From positions 92,956 to 156,955 of the forward strand of contig JABVXV010000130.1 of the NCBI GenBank assembly GCA_013365325.1: a stretch of DNA of 64,000 nucleotides, read 5' to 3'. The position numbers were made by a program, and so were the translations under genes. This stretch comes from Dipetalonema caudispina (lineage: Eukaryota; Nematoda; Chromadorea; Rhabditida; Onchocercidae). The notes under the pieces were generated by a model that was not told where the DNA came from, made no database searches, and worked only from the letters and a program-made list of their open reading frames with translations. Shown piece by piece: positions 1 to 14,200 of this stretch (its first letter is position 1; each line of letters starts with the position of its first letter).

Positions 1-57
1 ATTTGTAGTAATCTTTAACCCCGTATTACGTGTTATCTGTGTTGTTTTCATAAATAG

Positions 58-371
58 TGGTAGAAGAGAATAAAATGCAGCAAAGTTCTCATAGTGGATT
101 GGAAGCTTACATGGAACCTGCTCCGAATGAAGCTATTTCAGGTGAACCGATTTACCGAGCACGCACATACTGTCATTTTTTTATTTCATACTGAACGTAG
201 TTTTTTTTAGTAAGTAAAGAATGCCTTCAGACCCGCTGTGGTAGATTCTTTCTTCTCTCAGGCTCAGAAACATGGTCGAAGTTGTTGCTAATTAACCTTT
301 GTTAAACTGTTATTGAAAATAATTAAATAGGGAGTTGCGACCGAACATATCCTTATGGATTTGGACGTTAA
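58..371 (+). CDS. Probable 3' exons of an unidentified plus-strand gene (partial)
   Basis: Three short segments read in one frame through good splice sites: exon 58-141 (preceded by an AG at 56-57), intron 142-210 (GTGAAC to a T-run plus AG), exon 211-240, intron 241-330 (GTAGAT to AAATAG), and exon 331-371 ending in TAA at 369-371. The joined peptide contains the stretches LEAYMEPAPNEAIS and CLQTRCGSCDRTYPYGFGR, the latter at the C-terminus. If intron 241-330 is retained the frame instead ends at TAA 303-305. An in-frame stop precedes the ATG at 75, so this is more likely an internal exon of a gene starting left of the window than a tiny complete gene. The family is not recognised. The gene would lie tail to tail with the IFT172 gene. 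The call rests on splice-site and frame agreement only. Confidence 0.35.
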
Positions 372-765
372 GGTTGAGAACCACATTTTTGATTACTTAG
401 TTTGAAAATTTGTTAGCTGTGACTGTCAATTGTAAACAGCAATAATCAGTGATTAGTTCTTATCCAGCTTCCATTAATCATTATAACAGATACATCTCTC
501 TGTTAGGTAGCGTGGATAAATTTTTTTTAATATGATTTATAAATGATAACACTTCTACTATTCTATATCTTTTTCTTTATGGATGTCAGTTTAGTTAGCA
601 AAATTTCAAGAGATAGTGGAGTGTAATATATGGAAAGATTAAAGAACGGATAGCTTTTCAACTTTGACTTGAAACATTTCATAATGGACTGTGTTGATTA
701 TGAGCCTTAAATAGTATTTCTTCAGGAATTATGAATTTCGTCCAAGTAAAATAATTAGTAAGAGG
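372..765. other. Intergenic stretch between convergent gene ends
   Basis: About 390 bp of AT-rich sequence between the putative plus-strand stop and the IFT172 stop codon. It must hold the 3' UTR of IFT172. The nearest minus-strand AATAAA (TTTATT at 180-185) lies inside the putative plus-strand gene, so the true cleavage site is unclear. I see no further coding segment. Confidence 0.5.
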
Positions 766-2165
766 TTACAATGACAGAGATGTTGTTGTTTGTGTCCATT
801 TCGCTATGAACTGCAACACATCAGCTATGTTTTCGGTTGATTTCGTCTTTTGTGCCATGATGAAACGACTCCATGTATCGCGATCGGCTGCTTTACCAGA
901 AGATCCAAATTCTTTCATGTTTCCGCGTATTGGATAACCTTCAATAGACAGTTGTGTAATCTCGAGAAAAGAAAAAGTCTATTGTACGAAGAAGTACTCC
1001 CATCAATCTGCGAAGATGTATAATGCTTTGCTGAAAATGTAATGTTAGTACTAAAATGAATGAAGGAACCTGAGATAAGACATGCTGGGTGAGATGCACC
1101 ATTAGCGTCAATGAGGCTTACTTCGAAGTTACCATCAGTATCACGGGGTAGGTTTCGTTCTGTACTTTGTTCTATGGATATTGCCAATACCCATTCTTTA
1201 ACTTCCTCATGTTCATCATCCTGAATTCATCAGACGATTATAATGCCTAGGAAGTAAGTCCTATAAGAAAGCTCAAAAAATCTAATACCGCTGTATATTA
1301 TTTCCAATGAAAAAGGAATGAAGAAAAAAGTGGTGGAATTGCATCCTAAATCTCGAGGAGTGAACTTACAGATGTATATTTTGTTGCTGGAAGCAATACT
1401 TCTTGAGGTATATCAGTCCCGTCGAAAATGGAACCATCAACGACCGATGGATCTTGGTCTTCAATCGCATCGCATAAATCCAGATAATAGTTCAAAAGTG
1501 TGAAAGCTAAGCGCTCTTTCTTGGTACCCAGTTTCTATGATTAATATGGAGTTTCATTTCTTGTTAAACAAGATCTAGGCTCTTAGACATTAAATCCTGT
1601 TAAAGTATATGATCTAAAATCTGGCAAACCAATTAGATATATCTATAAGAACCTGTACTTTGAGCCTATAACAAGGAAAAATGCATTATTGGCGATGCCG
1701 GCAGTTGAGAATATTTAGCTAATTTGGCAGGGTGAAGAATGGTTTCGGACGATTAGTTTTGAGGATGGCAGATCTCCCCCTTTCACAAAGTCGATTTTTT
1801 GGGAGAATGATAAGAAATTGTGGGCTGTTGCATATCACTTTCCCTAAAAAAGATGAAGAAACGCATAATGGAAAATATCGCGAGCCTGTCTCAATAGCCA
1901 ATTATTTTTGGAAAACAAAGATTGATATACTTCACTTAAAACTGAAAGAAGTAGATAGATCAAACGAACTCTGCATGCCATTCCAGCTTCGTAAAAGACT
2001 TTATCAGCTTGCATAATGTCGCTGTAGCGAATAAAACTTATCGTAATTTGAGCCGCGATAAGTTCTATTTCCTTTCCACCATATTCCAAAATAGCTGAAC
2101 GTAAGGCACCATAATGAGCAATTTCCAAGTATCTGTTGAACAACTAAAATATGGAAGTTATCCGG

Positions 2166-2236
<71 letters not shown>

Positions 2237-5200
2237 AAAACAATAACGGTTACATCTAGCATTATTAAAGTGAAACTCTGAAAGGATAGAATTCCTTCAT
2301 TGATTCCAATTTCACCGTCATTTTCCTGGATGAATTAAAGAAGTGTATGAGATAAGATAGAAAAAATTATACAAATTCGATGATAAGCCTTTCAGTAGAA
2401 GAAAACTTTGAATGCCACTGTGTGAGTATAAATAGCGGATAATTAAACCTCAGGAATATCTTAAGAAAAGAATGCACTGCTTTTAACGGCATTCAAAAAA
2501 TGGAACTTTACCTCTTTCATTTTCTCCTTGACATTCATACCATCGCACACCATAAGAAGGACATTTCGCAGTGTTGCCCATCTGCCATAAAAATTCGGAC
2601 TGTCCATGTTACGTAGATTGATAACCTTAAAATGACATATAGATTATACGCCAAATAAAATTAGTGATCTAATTTTTAATTTGCTTCTTTATGCACCCAA
2701 TAGACACAGTGTCAGGTATGTTGGCAACTGTAATTCTCCTTAGATTTCTATAATTAAGGGATGACGTTGAGCCTTTGAAATAATTGCAGTCAGAGGAAGC
2801 AGTTCTTTTGATAAACAGACTGTTTCTTGCCAAACATACCTGGCACTTATTCCTTGCCAAGCAATCTATTATATTTATGTAATGCGAAAAAAAAAACTAT
2901 CAATACTTCTAATACTGATCAGTTTAATTAAGACTAAATTTGGAAGTGAATTGTCTTTTGCAGATTGTTGAAGGTTTTAGAGGACATGGAAGTTAAGTCT
3001 AAAGACTGACTAACTATGCTAAATATACAATTATTTAGCATTCCGATGTCGCCTGTAAGTTTCGGAAATTCCTATTATCGATTTCGACGAAGGGTGATGC
3101 ATTATTGTGTTACATTCACAAAAAGTGTCCAGATGCTAATAAGCATACGGACTTTAATCTTAAATTATTGATTTCCTCAATCCACAAAGTTCTTATCACT
3201 CCATGTTTTCGGATTTCCTCCAAAACTGCAACTTCTCGACATAGATCAAAAGTAATACTTGCTGAGTACTTTCTCCTAATTATTTCTTTTGATAGCATAT
3301 TTAAAATAAATTGAAGAGATGATCTATACGATATAACTTTATTTTTTTGTAGTTTTTTTCTTCGTATAATTTTCTTTACTTAAACAGATTAATCTAATCT
3401 TCATACGGCTGCATTAAATCGCTTACATCTTCAACAAGTCTTTGGTAGATGTTGAAATTGTTCGGATTTGAGGATGCTCCATATTTTTCGAATGCAGCTG
3501 TTGCTTCGACATATTTCTTTTCCCTGATCAATTCGGTTGCATATAACGCGACATATTTGTCCAACAAAGGTTGGTGCTATAAACGATATGTCTATTATAC
3601 ATAATAAGCATAGGATTCTAATTTAGTCCTTTTTCTTTTTCAATTCAGCTTCTTATTTATGTTAGATTCTATATATATATGCTCGTAAAACTGGCGGAAA
3701 CATTCCAAAGAGAAGAGAATATCGGTTTCTTTATAGTTCAAAAGTTAATAAGGGACTTGTCAAAAAAAAGTTGGAATGCTTGATGAGCTAAACTTTCTGC
3801 CATTTATGTTTCAAGCTTAAAAAAGAAACTAAAGAACTACAAGAAATTCTTTAAGATTCGTCATATGAATAATGACTTCACTAACTAACTAAACAAAAAT
3901 ATATGTAAGGAAATGCCAAAAGGAACTAAATAGATTGTAATAATGTTGACATCTTATTGTTGGATGGAAATGTCATGGAAATTCAAATTTACTGGTCATT
4001 TCTTTTTTTTTTTCGAAATTACATGTATGTCACACAGTGCAATAACTAACTTTCTGTTGGCGAGCTGTTTCAAGAGCTTTTTCCCATTGACCGCGTTCCA
4101 ATAATGCATCAATAGCACCAACTACATCCACATCCATTAATTCTCCTAATCGACCTTGCTGTTTTAATGATTCCTTGTATTTTTCATCCACCAAATCCAC
4201 CAAATCGGGGACGAATTTCATAGCCAACTAAAACTGAATTATATAGAAATAATGGTTGATGAATGTAATAAGCAGTTCTAATATATATGCATATGAAATA
4301 AAAATAATGATTGATTACTGCTGACCTTTTTGGCTTTCGCCCATTGTCCACCAAGCAGAAAGGCTTTAACAGCATTATCTGGTTGATTTGAAGCCAAAAA
4401 CAATTCGGCTGCTTCGATGAACCTTTAGTAATAACATTGTAAGCTATGACATATCTTCATTTAAACTAAGACGAAATAGCCATTTTGTAAAATAACATAA
4501 ATTATGCGAAGTATGACATCAGCTTTCAGCTTTGCATATTTTAATAACGCACAAACAAGTTTTGATAATCTTACTGACTTTGGACTGCCACCGTCATATA
4601 AAGTATATTTAGCAAAGTTTCCAAAAAAAGAAATGTTTTCATTTGTCTTGAAAAATACCATAACTAAGTTTTGAAATCATTAAACTATAAATAGAAACTT
4701 TTTTCTATATGTAATGAATTCAACACCATTATTAATTAAAATTCATAACAACTGCACCTTTTCAAGTGAATGAATATTTCTGCAATTTCATCCACTATTG
4801 TAGACGTTTCATCTTCAGAGAGGAATTTTATTGCTAATTCCCCTGCCTGAAAAAAAAAGGAAAATACAATATCTCTTGGTAATAGTATAGTTTTGGGAAG
4901 AGAGAGGGGGAGAATATTGCTTCTCCCACGAAATTACGTAGATGGGATAAATCGCAATGGAAGCAATTTCGGTGGTGGAGCAGAAAAATCTGATTTACAA
5001 TGAGGATGGGAATCTTCATATGGTAACATCCTGATTTCAAATCTAGATCATTTAAAACAATGCACATTTTATTCTGGGAGTAATTCGAGTAGAATTTAAA
5101 TTAGATAAAATTATAAGTACAGCTGGACGTCGGATAATTACGAGCGAATCGGTAATGATAAAATAATCAGATCGTTCATACGATTCAACAAGATGATTGG

Positions 5201-8200
5201 AGGAAATGAAAATTTCTGGTACTGAATATGATACGACAAAGGAAAATTATTATCAATCAATTTTATGAATCAATGTAATTAAAATGACACTATATCTCAC
5301 TAATCTATAAGCCTGAAATTATTCATTAGTAGAAACATACCCGTTTTAAGGCATCTACAATTACATTGGTATCGGCTTTCTCTGAATCCTTTACTTTCAG
5401 ATAGCATTGAATGGCTCGGACATATTCGCCTTGACTTTCCCAATCTTGTGCTTGGGCAATAAACGATAAAATACCTTTTGCACCAGATTTTAGCTGTACT
5501 TCGTCAAATTCTTCCTGAACAGTATTTACAGTTATCAATTTATGCTTTTCCCAAACTTTACATATTTTCTTACATTCTAGCAAATCAAAGTACTATCTCA
5601 ACTTATAATAAAATGGACGATGTATGAAATAAATAAGTCATAATAAAGTTTGTTGGAATGTAAAGTAATTACTAACTTCTAACTTTTGTAATTCTGCAGG
5701 CATATAATCTTTAGCAATACGAATAGCATCTTGCCACATTCCCGATTCTTTATAATAGCGCAGAATTATTTCAGGACGATTGGCACGAAGTAAACAACTT
5801 TCGGCACAAGTAAAATCTTTCTGGTCGATTGCCATTCGCGCTTGTCGAATGTATACATCGGATAACGTTTCCGGACTATACTGTCTACAAATCATCCACT
5901 CAAAGATTCCGAAAGAATACAGTAAGTTGCAAGGAACTCTTTTTCAGAATACAGTTAAGTCTACTGCTTATATAATTTTTGCTGTTAACCTAACTAATAG
6001 TTGAAGTGATGATATAGTTGTTACGATGATTATCTCATAAGGTTTATCGAGGTCTTTCCTAATTTCAGCTAGAAGCAAATAACTGTAAAGTATGGGTTTT
6101 CTCTATTCGGAAGACTTTCGTCTTGCACTGTAAATGATTCCCAGAATTTATTAAATATTCTTTGCTTACATTGAATAAAATCGAAATAGGCTAGAAAATA
6201 TAAGGAACTTTACTTTGCAACACGTTCTGCATTTTCCCAATCATGATCATGGATATACATCAATACGGCTTCTTTCGGCTTTCCACCTTCTATATAATGC
6301 ATTTCAGCCTTTTCAAATTCACCTTCCTCTTCCAGCTGTTGTGCTAATTTGAAATGCACTAATGGTAGACGATTTTTTGCTTCCAAACGGCATAAATCAA
6401 ATGCAAAATCGAAAGCACTTAAATATATTAAATAAGAAATGAATTTTTCAAAAAATTTGCTTTTATTTAAAAAAAAAAATCGCACAATACTTGAAATGCA
6501 TTGTTTGAAGTTCATTATTACTTACTTTCGGAGTCATTTCCATTCCCCCTACCATTACTTTTATATTCAGTGGAAGTGTAACATGCCTATCTGAAGATAC
6601 TTATTTGATACCTACCCATTTTCACATGCAAAATCGATCGATTCATCTAGTAATTTGAATTTCTGTAATAATTTCACTGCGGCATCACTATTTAAGCTCT
6701 TTGCCCACAAATATGCAATCTGTAAAATAAAAAGTTATATTGATTCTAGAAAAATATTTGTAGCTTACCAACAATAATTTTCCTTCGTCCATCTTTAAGA
6801 AGTATCTTTTTATTAAGATAAAAAATATTCCAAGTGTTTTACCTGTTTTTGCGCTGTATCACCACCTTCTTGCTTTGCAATTCTATATGCATCGTTCCAT
6901 ATTTCGGCATTACGATACATATTGACTGCTCCTTTCCAATCACCAGCACGTAAGTAATGCTCTTCTGCTGCCCGTAAATCGCCTTTTTCCTCCAAATCTG
7001 CTGCGACTTGAAGATGAGCATCCTATAAGTACAATATTTTATCAGGAAGATGAAAATTTTGTAAATAAAATATTCTTATTTTTTGCTGCCAATACTAAAG
7101 TTCTATTGTAACAAACCTTAACATCGCCTATATGATACTTTTCCATCAATCTTATCATATCATCGATCTGACCCGTTTTCTTGTACATTGCAATAGCTTT
7201 ATTAGCTTGACCGATCGCGATATATAGCTAAACATGAGATATCAATAATAATTTTAAAAACAATTGATTAGAAGTTTTTAAATGAAGTCTAAGAAATGGA
7301 TTAGGCTTTGGAAGGATCATTTGAATTGATACCTGTTCCGCATCCTTTAAACGACTATTGTCTTCCATTGTTTCTGCTAATTCCCTATACATTTGATCGC
7401 TTTCATCTCCCAGAAATTCTATAGCCAGCTGAAACAATTCATTCAGTCTTTTACAATTCTGAAGCTCATCTTCTCTTTTCTAGTGTAAATCGAACTGAAG
7501 AATACAGCTAACTAGCTTTAAAAAATATTAAGGCCTATGAACAAGCTACAAAAAATCATCAGTAAAGACTTTGGCACCCTAAAGCTTCTTTATAATGTTC
7601 TGGCAGAATATTTGAAAAAGCAATAGAAATGAAGAATAAATTCCGGATTTGTCAACCAATTGAATGGATTAATGAAATTCCGTAAGCATAAATTCCATGG
7701 TGACTAGAAAAAAGGCGCTTACTCGATATGAGTCAGCCCATCGGGCGGCTTTGTTATACATCTCGATTGCTTCTCGATGCATTTTCGCTTCAATGTACAA
7801 CATTTCTGCTCGCTGAATTATAATACTTCATTTCGACATTCTTTTTAATTATCCATTTAGTTTCCCTCTTGTTACTTTCTTTTCTTTGCAGTTATGAACT
7901 ATCATGTCATCTCAGGCTATACTAAGAAGCCTTTATAAGGATGATTTTGTTGTGTTCTATATAGTCCTTAGTAATTACTAAAGATCGTATTATACGCTAT
8001 AGTGATTTTCTTATTGTACAGCGATACAGCTGGATAATTTAAAGTAATTTACCTCAAGATCACCAGCACTTGCATGATGATCAGCGATTTTACCGTAGTA
8101 TTGTTTTGCTAGATCATTATCATCAAGTACATCAACAATTTGTGCAGCTTTACTCCATTGTTTTGCTTTGATTGATGCTTCAAGAGCTTTCGCTGTTTGT

Positions 8201-11200
8201 CCACTTTCTACAAATAATACGAATTTAAGATCCAATTCAGATCAACTTAGATTAACTTCGATCTCTGGATATATCCAAATGTCACAAACCAAGAAAATGA
8301 TTTATGGCTGCATCGTAATTTGCTTCCGTAATCAGACTATCGCCCCATTCTTCCTCCAATAGAACAACTCTTTCCGGAAAATGTACCCGCGCTAACTAAA
8401 ATATCTATTGGTATGAAGAGGAAGCATAAATAAGCATTTTACTTGAGTAATATTTGAAAATTCAACTAGCACTTTATCATCACCTGGATGGCCTTTGCGT
8501 AACCTTTTCCCTTTCGGTAGTTTTCCAGAGCCTGTTCAAAGTCTTTCGTCGCTTCAAATAATTCACCAGCCTGAAAAACTCAAAACTCTTAATTTTCACC
8601 TCAATGCAATAAGTGGATTGGATCGCTTCGATGAAAAAAAATGAATAACGAACTTTTTCGAACAGATCAGAATGTATTAATGCGGGAGCAACGTTTTGTA
8701 CCAAATCCTCTTTGCAGAGGAGTTTTGGATTTTGTAAAAGTATACGAGCTGCTTGAATGGCTAAACCTGATTTCAAATATAGTTCTATTGCACCAAGTAG
8801 ATCACCATCACATTCTGATACCTGGAATTAGAAAGCAATTAGCAATGATCAAAATTTATCTTGACTTAGTTAAAAAGCCATTACTGAATTACATTTTCAG
8901 GATTACAATAAGTGGCAAAGATCAAGCAACTTTAAAAAGAGAATTTAAGCTCTTAGGATCATTTATTATCTTATTATATTTGCTATAAATATAATAAATT
9001 TATCAGTATTATATCATTTATGCGCGTTAAATTCCTGAATGTACAAATGATCTGAAAAAGGTAATAGTTCAAGTAAGATCTTTTTTGGGACGCAACGAAT
9101 CACAGACCGCAGCAGCGTTACTTAAAATGATATATAGATTATAATTATTATAAACAGCACACATATGATGTAGTATTTTAAAAGGATCAAAATCAAAACT
9201 GATGAATATTTAAAAAAGATCAACTTGTGCAGCTTTTCCATCTTGGCCCGTATCGAACAGATAACGATAGTATCGAGCTTTAACAGTTTCTAAGTCTGGA
9301 TGATTCTGGAATATTTTAATTGATTTGCTTTTGAAATAGATATATAATCTCTTAGATATTTCATTGTTTTTCTAAACAGTGCAAGCAAGAGATGACGACA
9401 GAATAATAGTTCAGTAGATTAAAACATACTTGTGCTTGGGCTAACTCAAATGCTTCCTCCCATTTGCCAATTTGCTGGTACATTTCAATAACTTCATTTA
9501 AAGCATTCTGGAAATGAATAGATTTTGTAGCAAAATGAAGTTTCGCTCATTTTAAGAAGTTTGTTAAATTTATTTTCAATTGAAATTTGAATAACAATGC
9601 AGGAATCTCTGAAGTAGCATAATATTATGATGTAATACTATCAATTAATTTCCTGTATCATCATGGATGTAGCAATGCAAGAATCTCTGAAGTAGCATAA
9701 TATTATGATGTAATACTATCAATTAATTTCCTGTATCATCATGGATGATACACCACTTTTTCAAACTGCAAAATCACAAGAATCGTAATAGTTAATATAA
9801 AATAAATTGTATTACCTGTTCAAGGTAAATTCTTTCAACTTCTCTGAAATCTTTATTCATAAGTGCTAATCGTGCTTGGACCTGCAGAAATATTAATAAT
9901 ACTTGTATGATTACTGATAATGACTAGTAATAAAAAAAGATAAATATGGATCAACAATTTGACAACAACATACACATATACTTCTTCATTTTGATTTAGG
10001 GTATTTTTATTCGTTACAAAAAGTATATATGATAAGAATTTACATGTGATAAGCTGTATAAGGATACCATGATAAGTTTAAATGAAAAAAAAAAGAATAC
10101 TTTGTAGTTATTTTTTCCATCATCACCGGTATTTCTGGTTATTTCATCGGCAATTCGAATTATTTCGACAAGCATTTGCACTCGTGATATGTCACCCAAC
10201 GCCGCGAAACATCGTTGAGCTATTAGTAGTTGTTGTTGAGATAATGCAACCTATAAAAAATGTACTGTATTCAAATCCTCTCGAAACAGTGATGTATCAT
10301 TTTAAATAATAGAAGTTGTAACACTTACTTATTTAATGATAAAAAAAAGTAATCATGAGAAACCTGGGCAAGCTGGCGCCATAGTACCGTTGTATCATAT
10401 TCTTTTCGTTTCTCTAAAAAATCAATCGCTCGACCAAAATCTAGCCGGTCGATAGCTGAAGCAAATTCGATAAGTGTTTGATCAAGTTCATAGGCAACTT
10501 TTTCGCTTGCTTCCTACAAATTCATTTTTTAAAAATAATTGAAAGCATGGTAACGTTGAAGATATGGAAATGAATATTTTGCAAAGTTTAATAATTTCTG
10601 CAAAATTGAAAAACAGTGAAAGTACGTCCTTCTATAACCTATCAATTTCATACCCTATTCAAAGATTATCACACTTTTATTAAAAGTAATCACCCATTAA
10701 GGGGTAGCACCTTGCTATTCCTGAAATAATCAAATTTTGATCCACTAGAATTTGGCATGAATGAGAGTTCTCTTTCTAATGTAATGTTAATTTTGCCAAT
10801 AAGTAAAGTTTCATTTTATCATTTGAATTAAGAATTTAAAGTTGAAATTTTACCGATGTTATGGTTGGAATATATCGAGTTTGTTCTAGGCATTTTCGTT
10901 TATTAATATACTTCTATTTATGCTGATGCAAGCTAACACTGATCTTATAAATCTTTTGTAAAAGTTTGTTCACTGTTTACATGAAATCAATTTTAAGCCT
11001 TTCCTTACATCTAACATTTGTGGAAGTCAAGATCTAAAGAAATACAGTTGCTTATTTCTAATTTTAATTTAGATATTCAAAATTGCAAGCTTTTACATTT
11101 TCTTCGTAAAATGATTAAAAACAAGAATTCCCATTAAGATCCTCTCATTTTTAGAAATTTTATTCTTTTCTCCCTCATCGCCATACAATTTATTACGTTT

Positions 11201-14200
11201 TATTTCATCAAGAAAATAATAATAATAATATAAATGATAACCTCAACGATAACTTCAGTTCTAGACTCATCACGGAGAACAGTTTCAACTTCACCTTTTA
11301 TAGGTATCATTATCATCTGCAAAATGCAAGTGCTTTTTTTTGTTTTATTTTAAATTTACTGCTCGTACAATAAAATGAAAATGAAAGACTTGTGAAGATA
11401 GAAAGTAAATATGAAATGAAAAAGACAATTTACTTCATCTGGATTTTCAGCTTGATACCAAATACAAAGTTGATCATTCGATTGAGCCACAATGACATCA
11501 CTGTTAGGAACCCATTGAACATAATTACAGTAATCTAATAATGATATCTTCCGATCAGTTTTTAGATCAGCTAACAATAATCGAGATCTCTTGTCACGGA
11601 ATAATAATTTTGTTGCCATTTCACTAAGCTAAAAAAATTAACACATTAATTTGCATTAATGTGTTCTAGTTCATTATCTCTTTCATCATATTCTGTTTCA
11701 AAGAAAGATTGCTGTTTCAATGATGTATTTAACTATATGTCTATAGTGAATGATTAGACTTGATAAATATGATAACGTTATCAATGCTGATAAAAGTGAT
11801 GAATAAATTTAACGACATGGTAAATGATAATCACTGAACTTGGCTAACATGATGATGTGATGAATGATGATGAATATGACTTGGTGATTAAATTAATTAT
11901 CAAGTTGTCCCTTACGTAATAAATAGCACTACAAAATATATTAAAACATAAATGTCGTCCTCATTTCGTTTAGCAACAAAATGAATATAATAAACCTCAA
12001 GCCAATCGATGTATATCGGATGTGAAAATTGTGCGATCTGTCGTTGAGTTATCAAATCGACTACAAAAAGAGAGTTATAAGACAAGAAAAAAAGAAGCAA
12101 TAATTTTAATTGACCTTAAATCAGAAATTTCCCAATATAATTATTAGCTTTCTGATAGAAAAAATCGTAATAAGTAGATGATAATATAATTTGTCTTACT
12201 TTTACAGTAAATAATTGATGCATATGCATGATTGTTTAATTGATACTCAAAGGATCAGAAAAAGGCTAACTCTATCGCCTAGACCAGAAATGAAGTAAAA
12301 TTCGTATGAACTAAGCAAAAGTAGAAAGCTGAATCAACTTCGCAACTTTTCATAGAATGTCAAATATCGAAAGTAGACGAAAGATAATGTGTATTCCGAA
12401 AACAGGTCGGCCACATACCCACTGAAATGGTATTTAGATCGAGAAGATAGGCAACACGCTTTATAGTACCAGCGTTTTTCATTTTTTGTTCCGTAAGTCG
12501 TACTGAGATGAGATGTGGTGATATGAGTTCCGTTCGAATCCATCCAATTATCTCATTATTTCCATATTCTACCAAATTCACCTGTTAATATTCTTTCATC
12601 GAACTATAGGACTAATAAATAACAAATAGTAAATACTAATATTTTACTAAAGGTACAGTTATTTAAATATTGAATTTACCATTTCAATATTAAATATCGA
12701 AACATATGACCATTAAAACATTAAATACTATTAAATCAGTTCGAATAAGACTGTCATTTCTGACATATTTCATTTACCAGTGTTACAAATTTGATCAATA
12801 AGATTTATATCGTTGCTAGTTGAAGATGACATGCTAAAATCCGAATTATTATCATAGATTCAGAAGATACATACCTCTCCAGCATTGATGATCATGCAAA
12901 CGTGTTCATTATCAAAATAGAATCTTTCATTACCAGCACTTTGCCATTCAATTTCACTACAATAACTGTTGCTCATATCGGCAATTATCAATGTATTCGT
13001 TGTATAAGCCACCACAAATCGATCATGACCCATTATCTAATTAAAGTATTGCATTTAAAATTAAGTATTAACAACTGATAAACATTCAAGGAATGAATTT
13101 ATGAATGCCATGTGAATTTTCAATTTTCATCGATGCTATATAAAAAAAAATTTGGAGTCTATCAATAATAATAATAAAAGAAAAATAATAATTATTGTTA
13201 TTATAATAATAATAATTATTACTATTTTCATTATTATTATTATTATTTCTGTTACTAAGGACTTATGCTAGAATCAAAGGTGAATATTTTGTTGTTTGAT
13301 GTAATATTTCAAATTACCATTTAAAAAAGAAAACGAATAAAAGATGAAAAATGCTACTTTAATTTCAGTAATAGGTAATCCTTCAGAAGAATGAATTGTT
13401 ACACGTTGTTCACCAGCTGTATCCTTGATAAGAACCTGTGAAGGAGAAATATATTTCGTCTGAAAACGTCCCTTCAATATGGTATGTTTTAGACAGCAAT
13501 CCACAGTCATTACGGCACCACATAATGTACCCTATAATGATATTTGCAAATATTCATAATCTTCTTTAATATAATATAAAAAGAACAATTACTGTAAGTC
13601 ACTTTTATATCGTATACTTTTTAATCTATATAGTATAAATTGAATTATTTGATAAAAAGCGTAAATGACGTGGTATGGTAACTGTTTTAAGAAAATCATC
13701 ATTATATATTGAATCATTTGTTTATCGAAATTTTTAAAATTTGAGAAAGGAACAAACCAAAGCAATAGTTGAACCATCTGGACTCCATGTTAATGCACTA
13801 ATTGTGTATAAGTGACGAATCTCTAATGGTTTACTTTCATCTAAAGCACCTCGTCGAGAATTCCATGAATAAAGTCGTATTCTACAAAAAATAATACTCA
13901 TCTTATTACATCATTCCAGTCTCGATTTATTCATTGGTAAATTTTAGCATGCATAACTGTTAGTGCATCATATATGACGAATTTAAAAATTGAAACAGAA
14001 ATGATATAATAAAAATATATTTGAATTACAATAAAACCAACTAAATGTTACTGTAATCTATGGAATTAAAGTATTCGGAACTGAAATAAGGGATGAAAAA
14101 TCATAAACTGTTTGTAATTCAGATAAGGGATAAAAAATTGTGAGATGCTTGAAATTGAAACGAAGGATGAAAAGTAGTAAAATAGTTGAAATTGAGATAA

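Noticed and set aside
3116..3298. Minus-strand open frame with acceptor- and donor-like ends, looking like an extra IFT172 exon
   Set aside because: The flanking exons (3427-3576 and 2512-2625) join in phase 0 and align continuously with the known protein, leaving no room for an insert.
8641..8988. 115-codon plus-strand ORF
   Set aside because: It overlaps conserved IFT172 exon 8654-8821 on the other strand, so it is a shadow frame.
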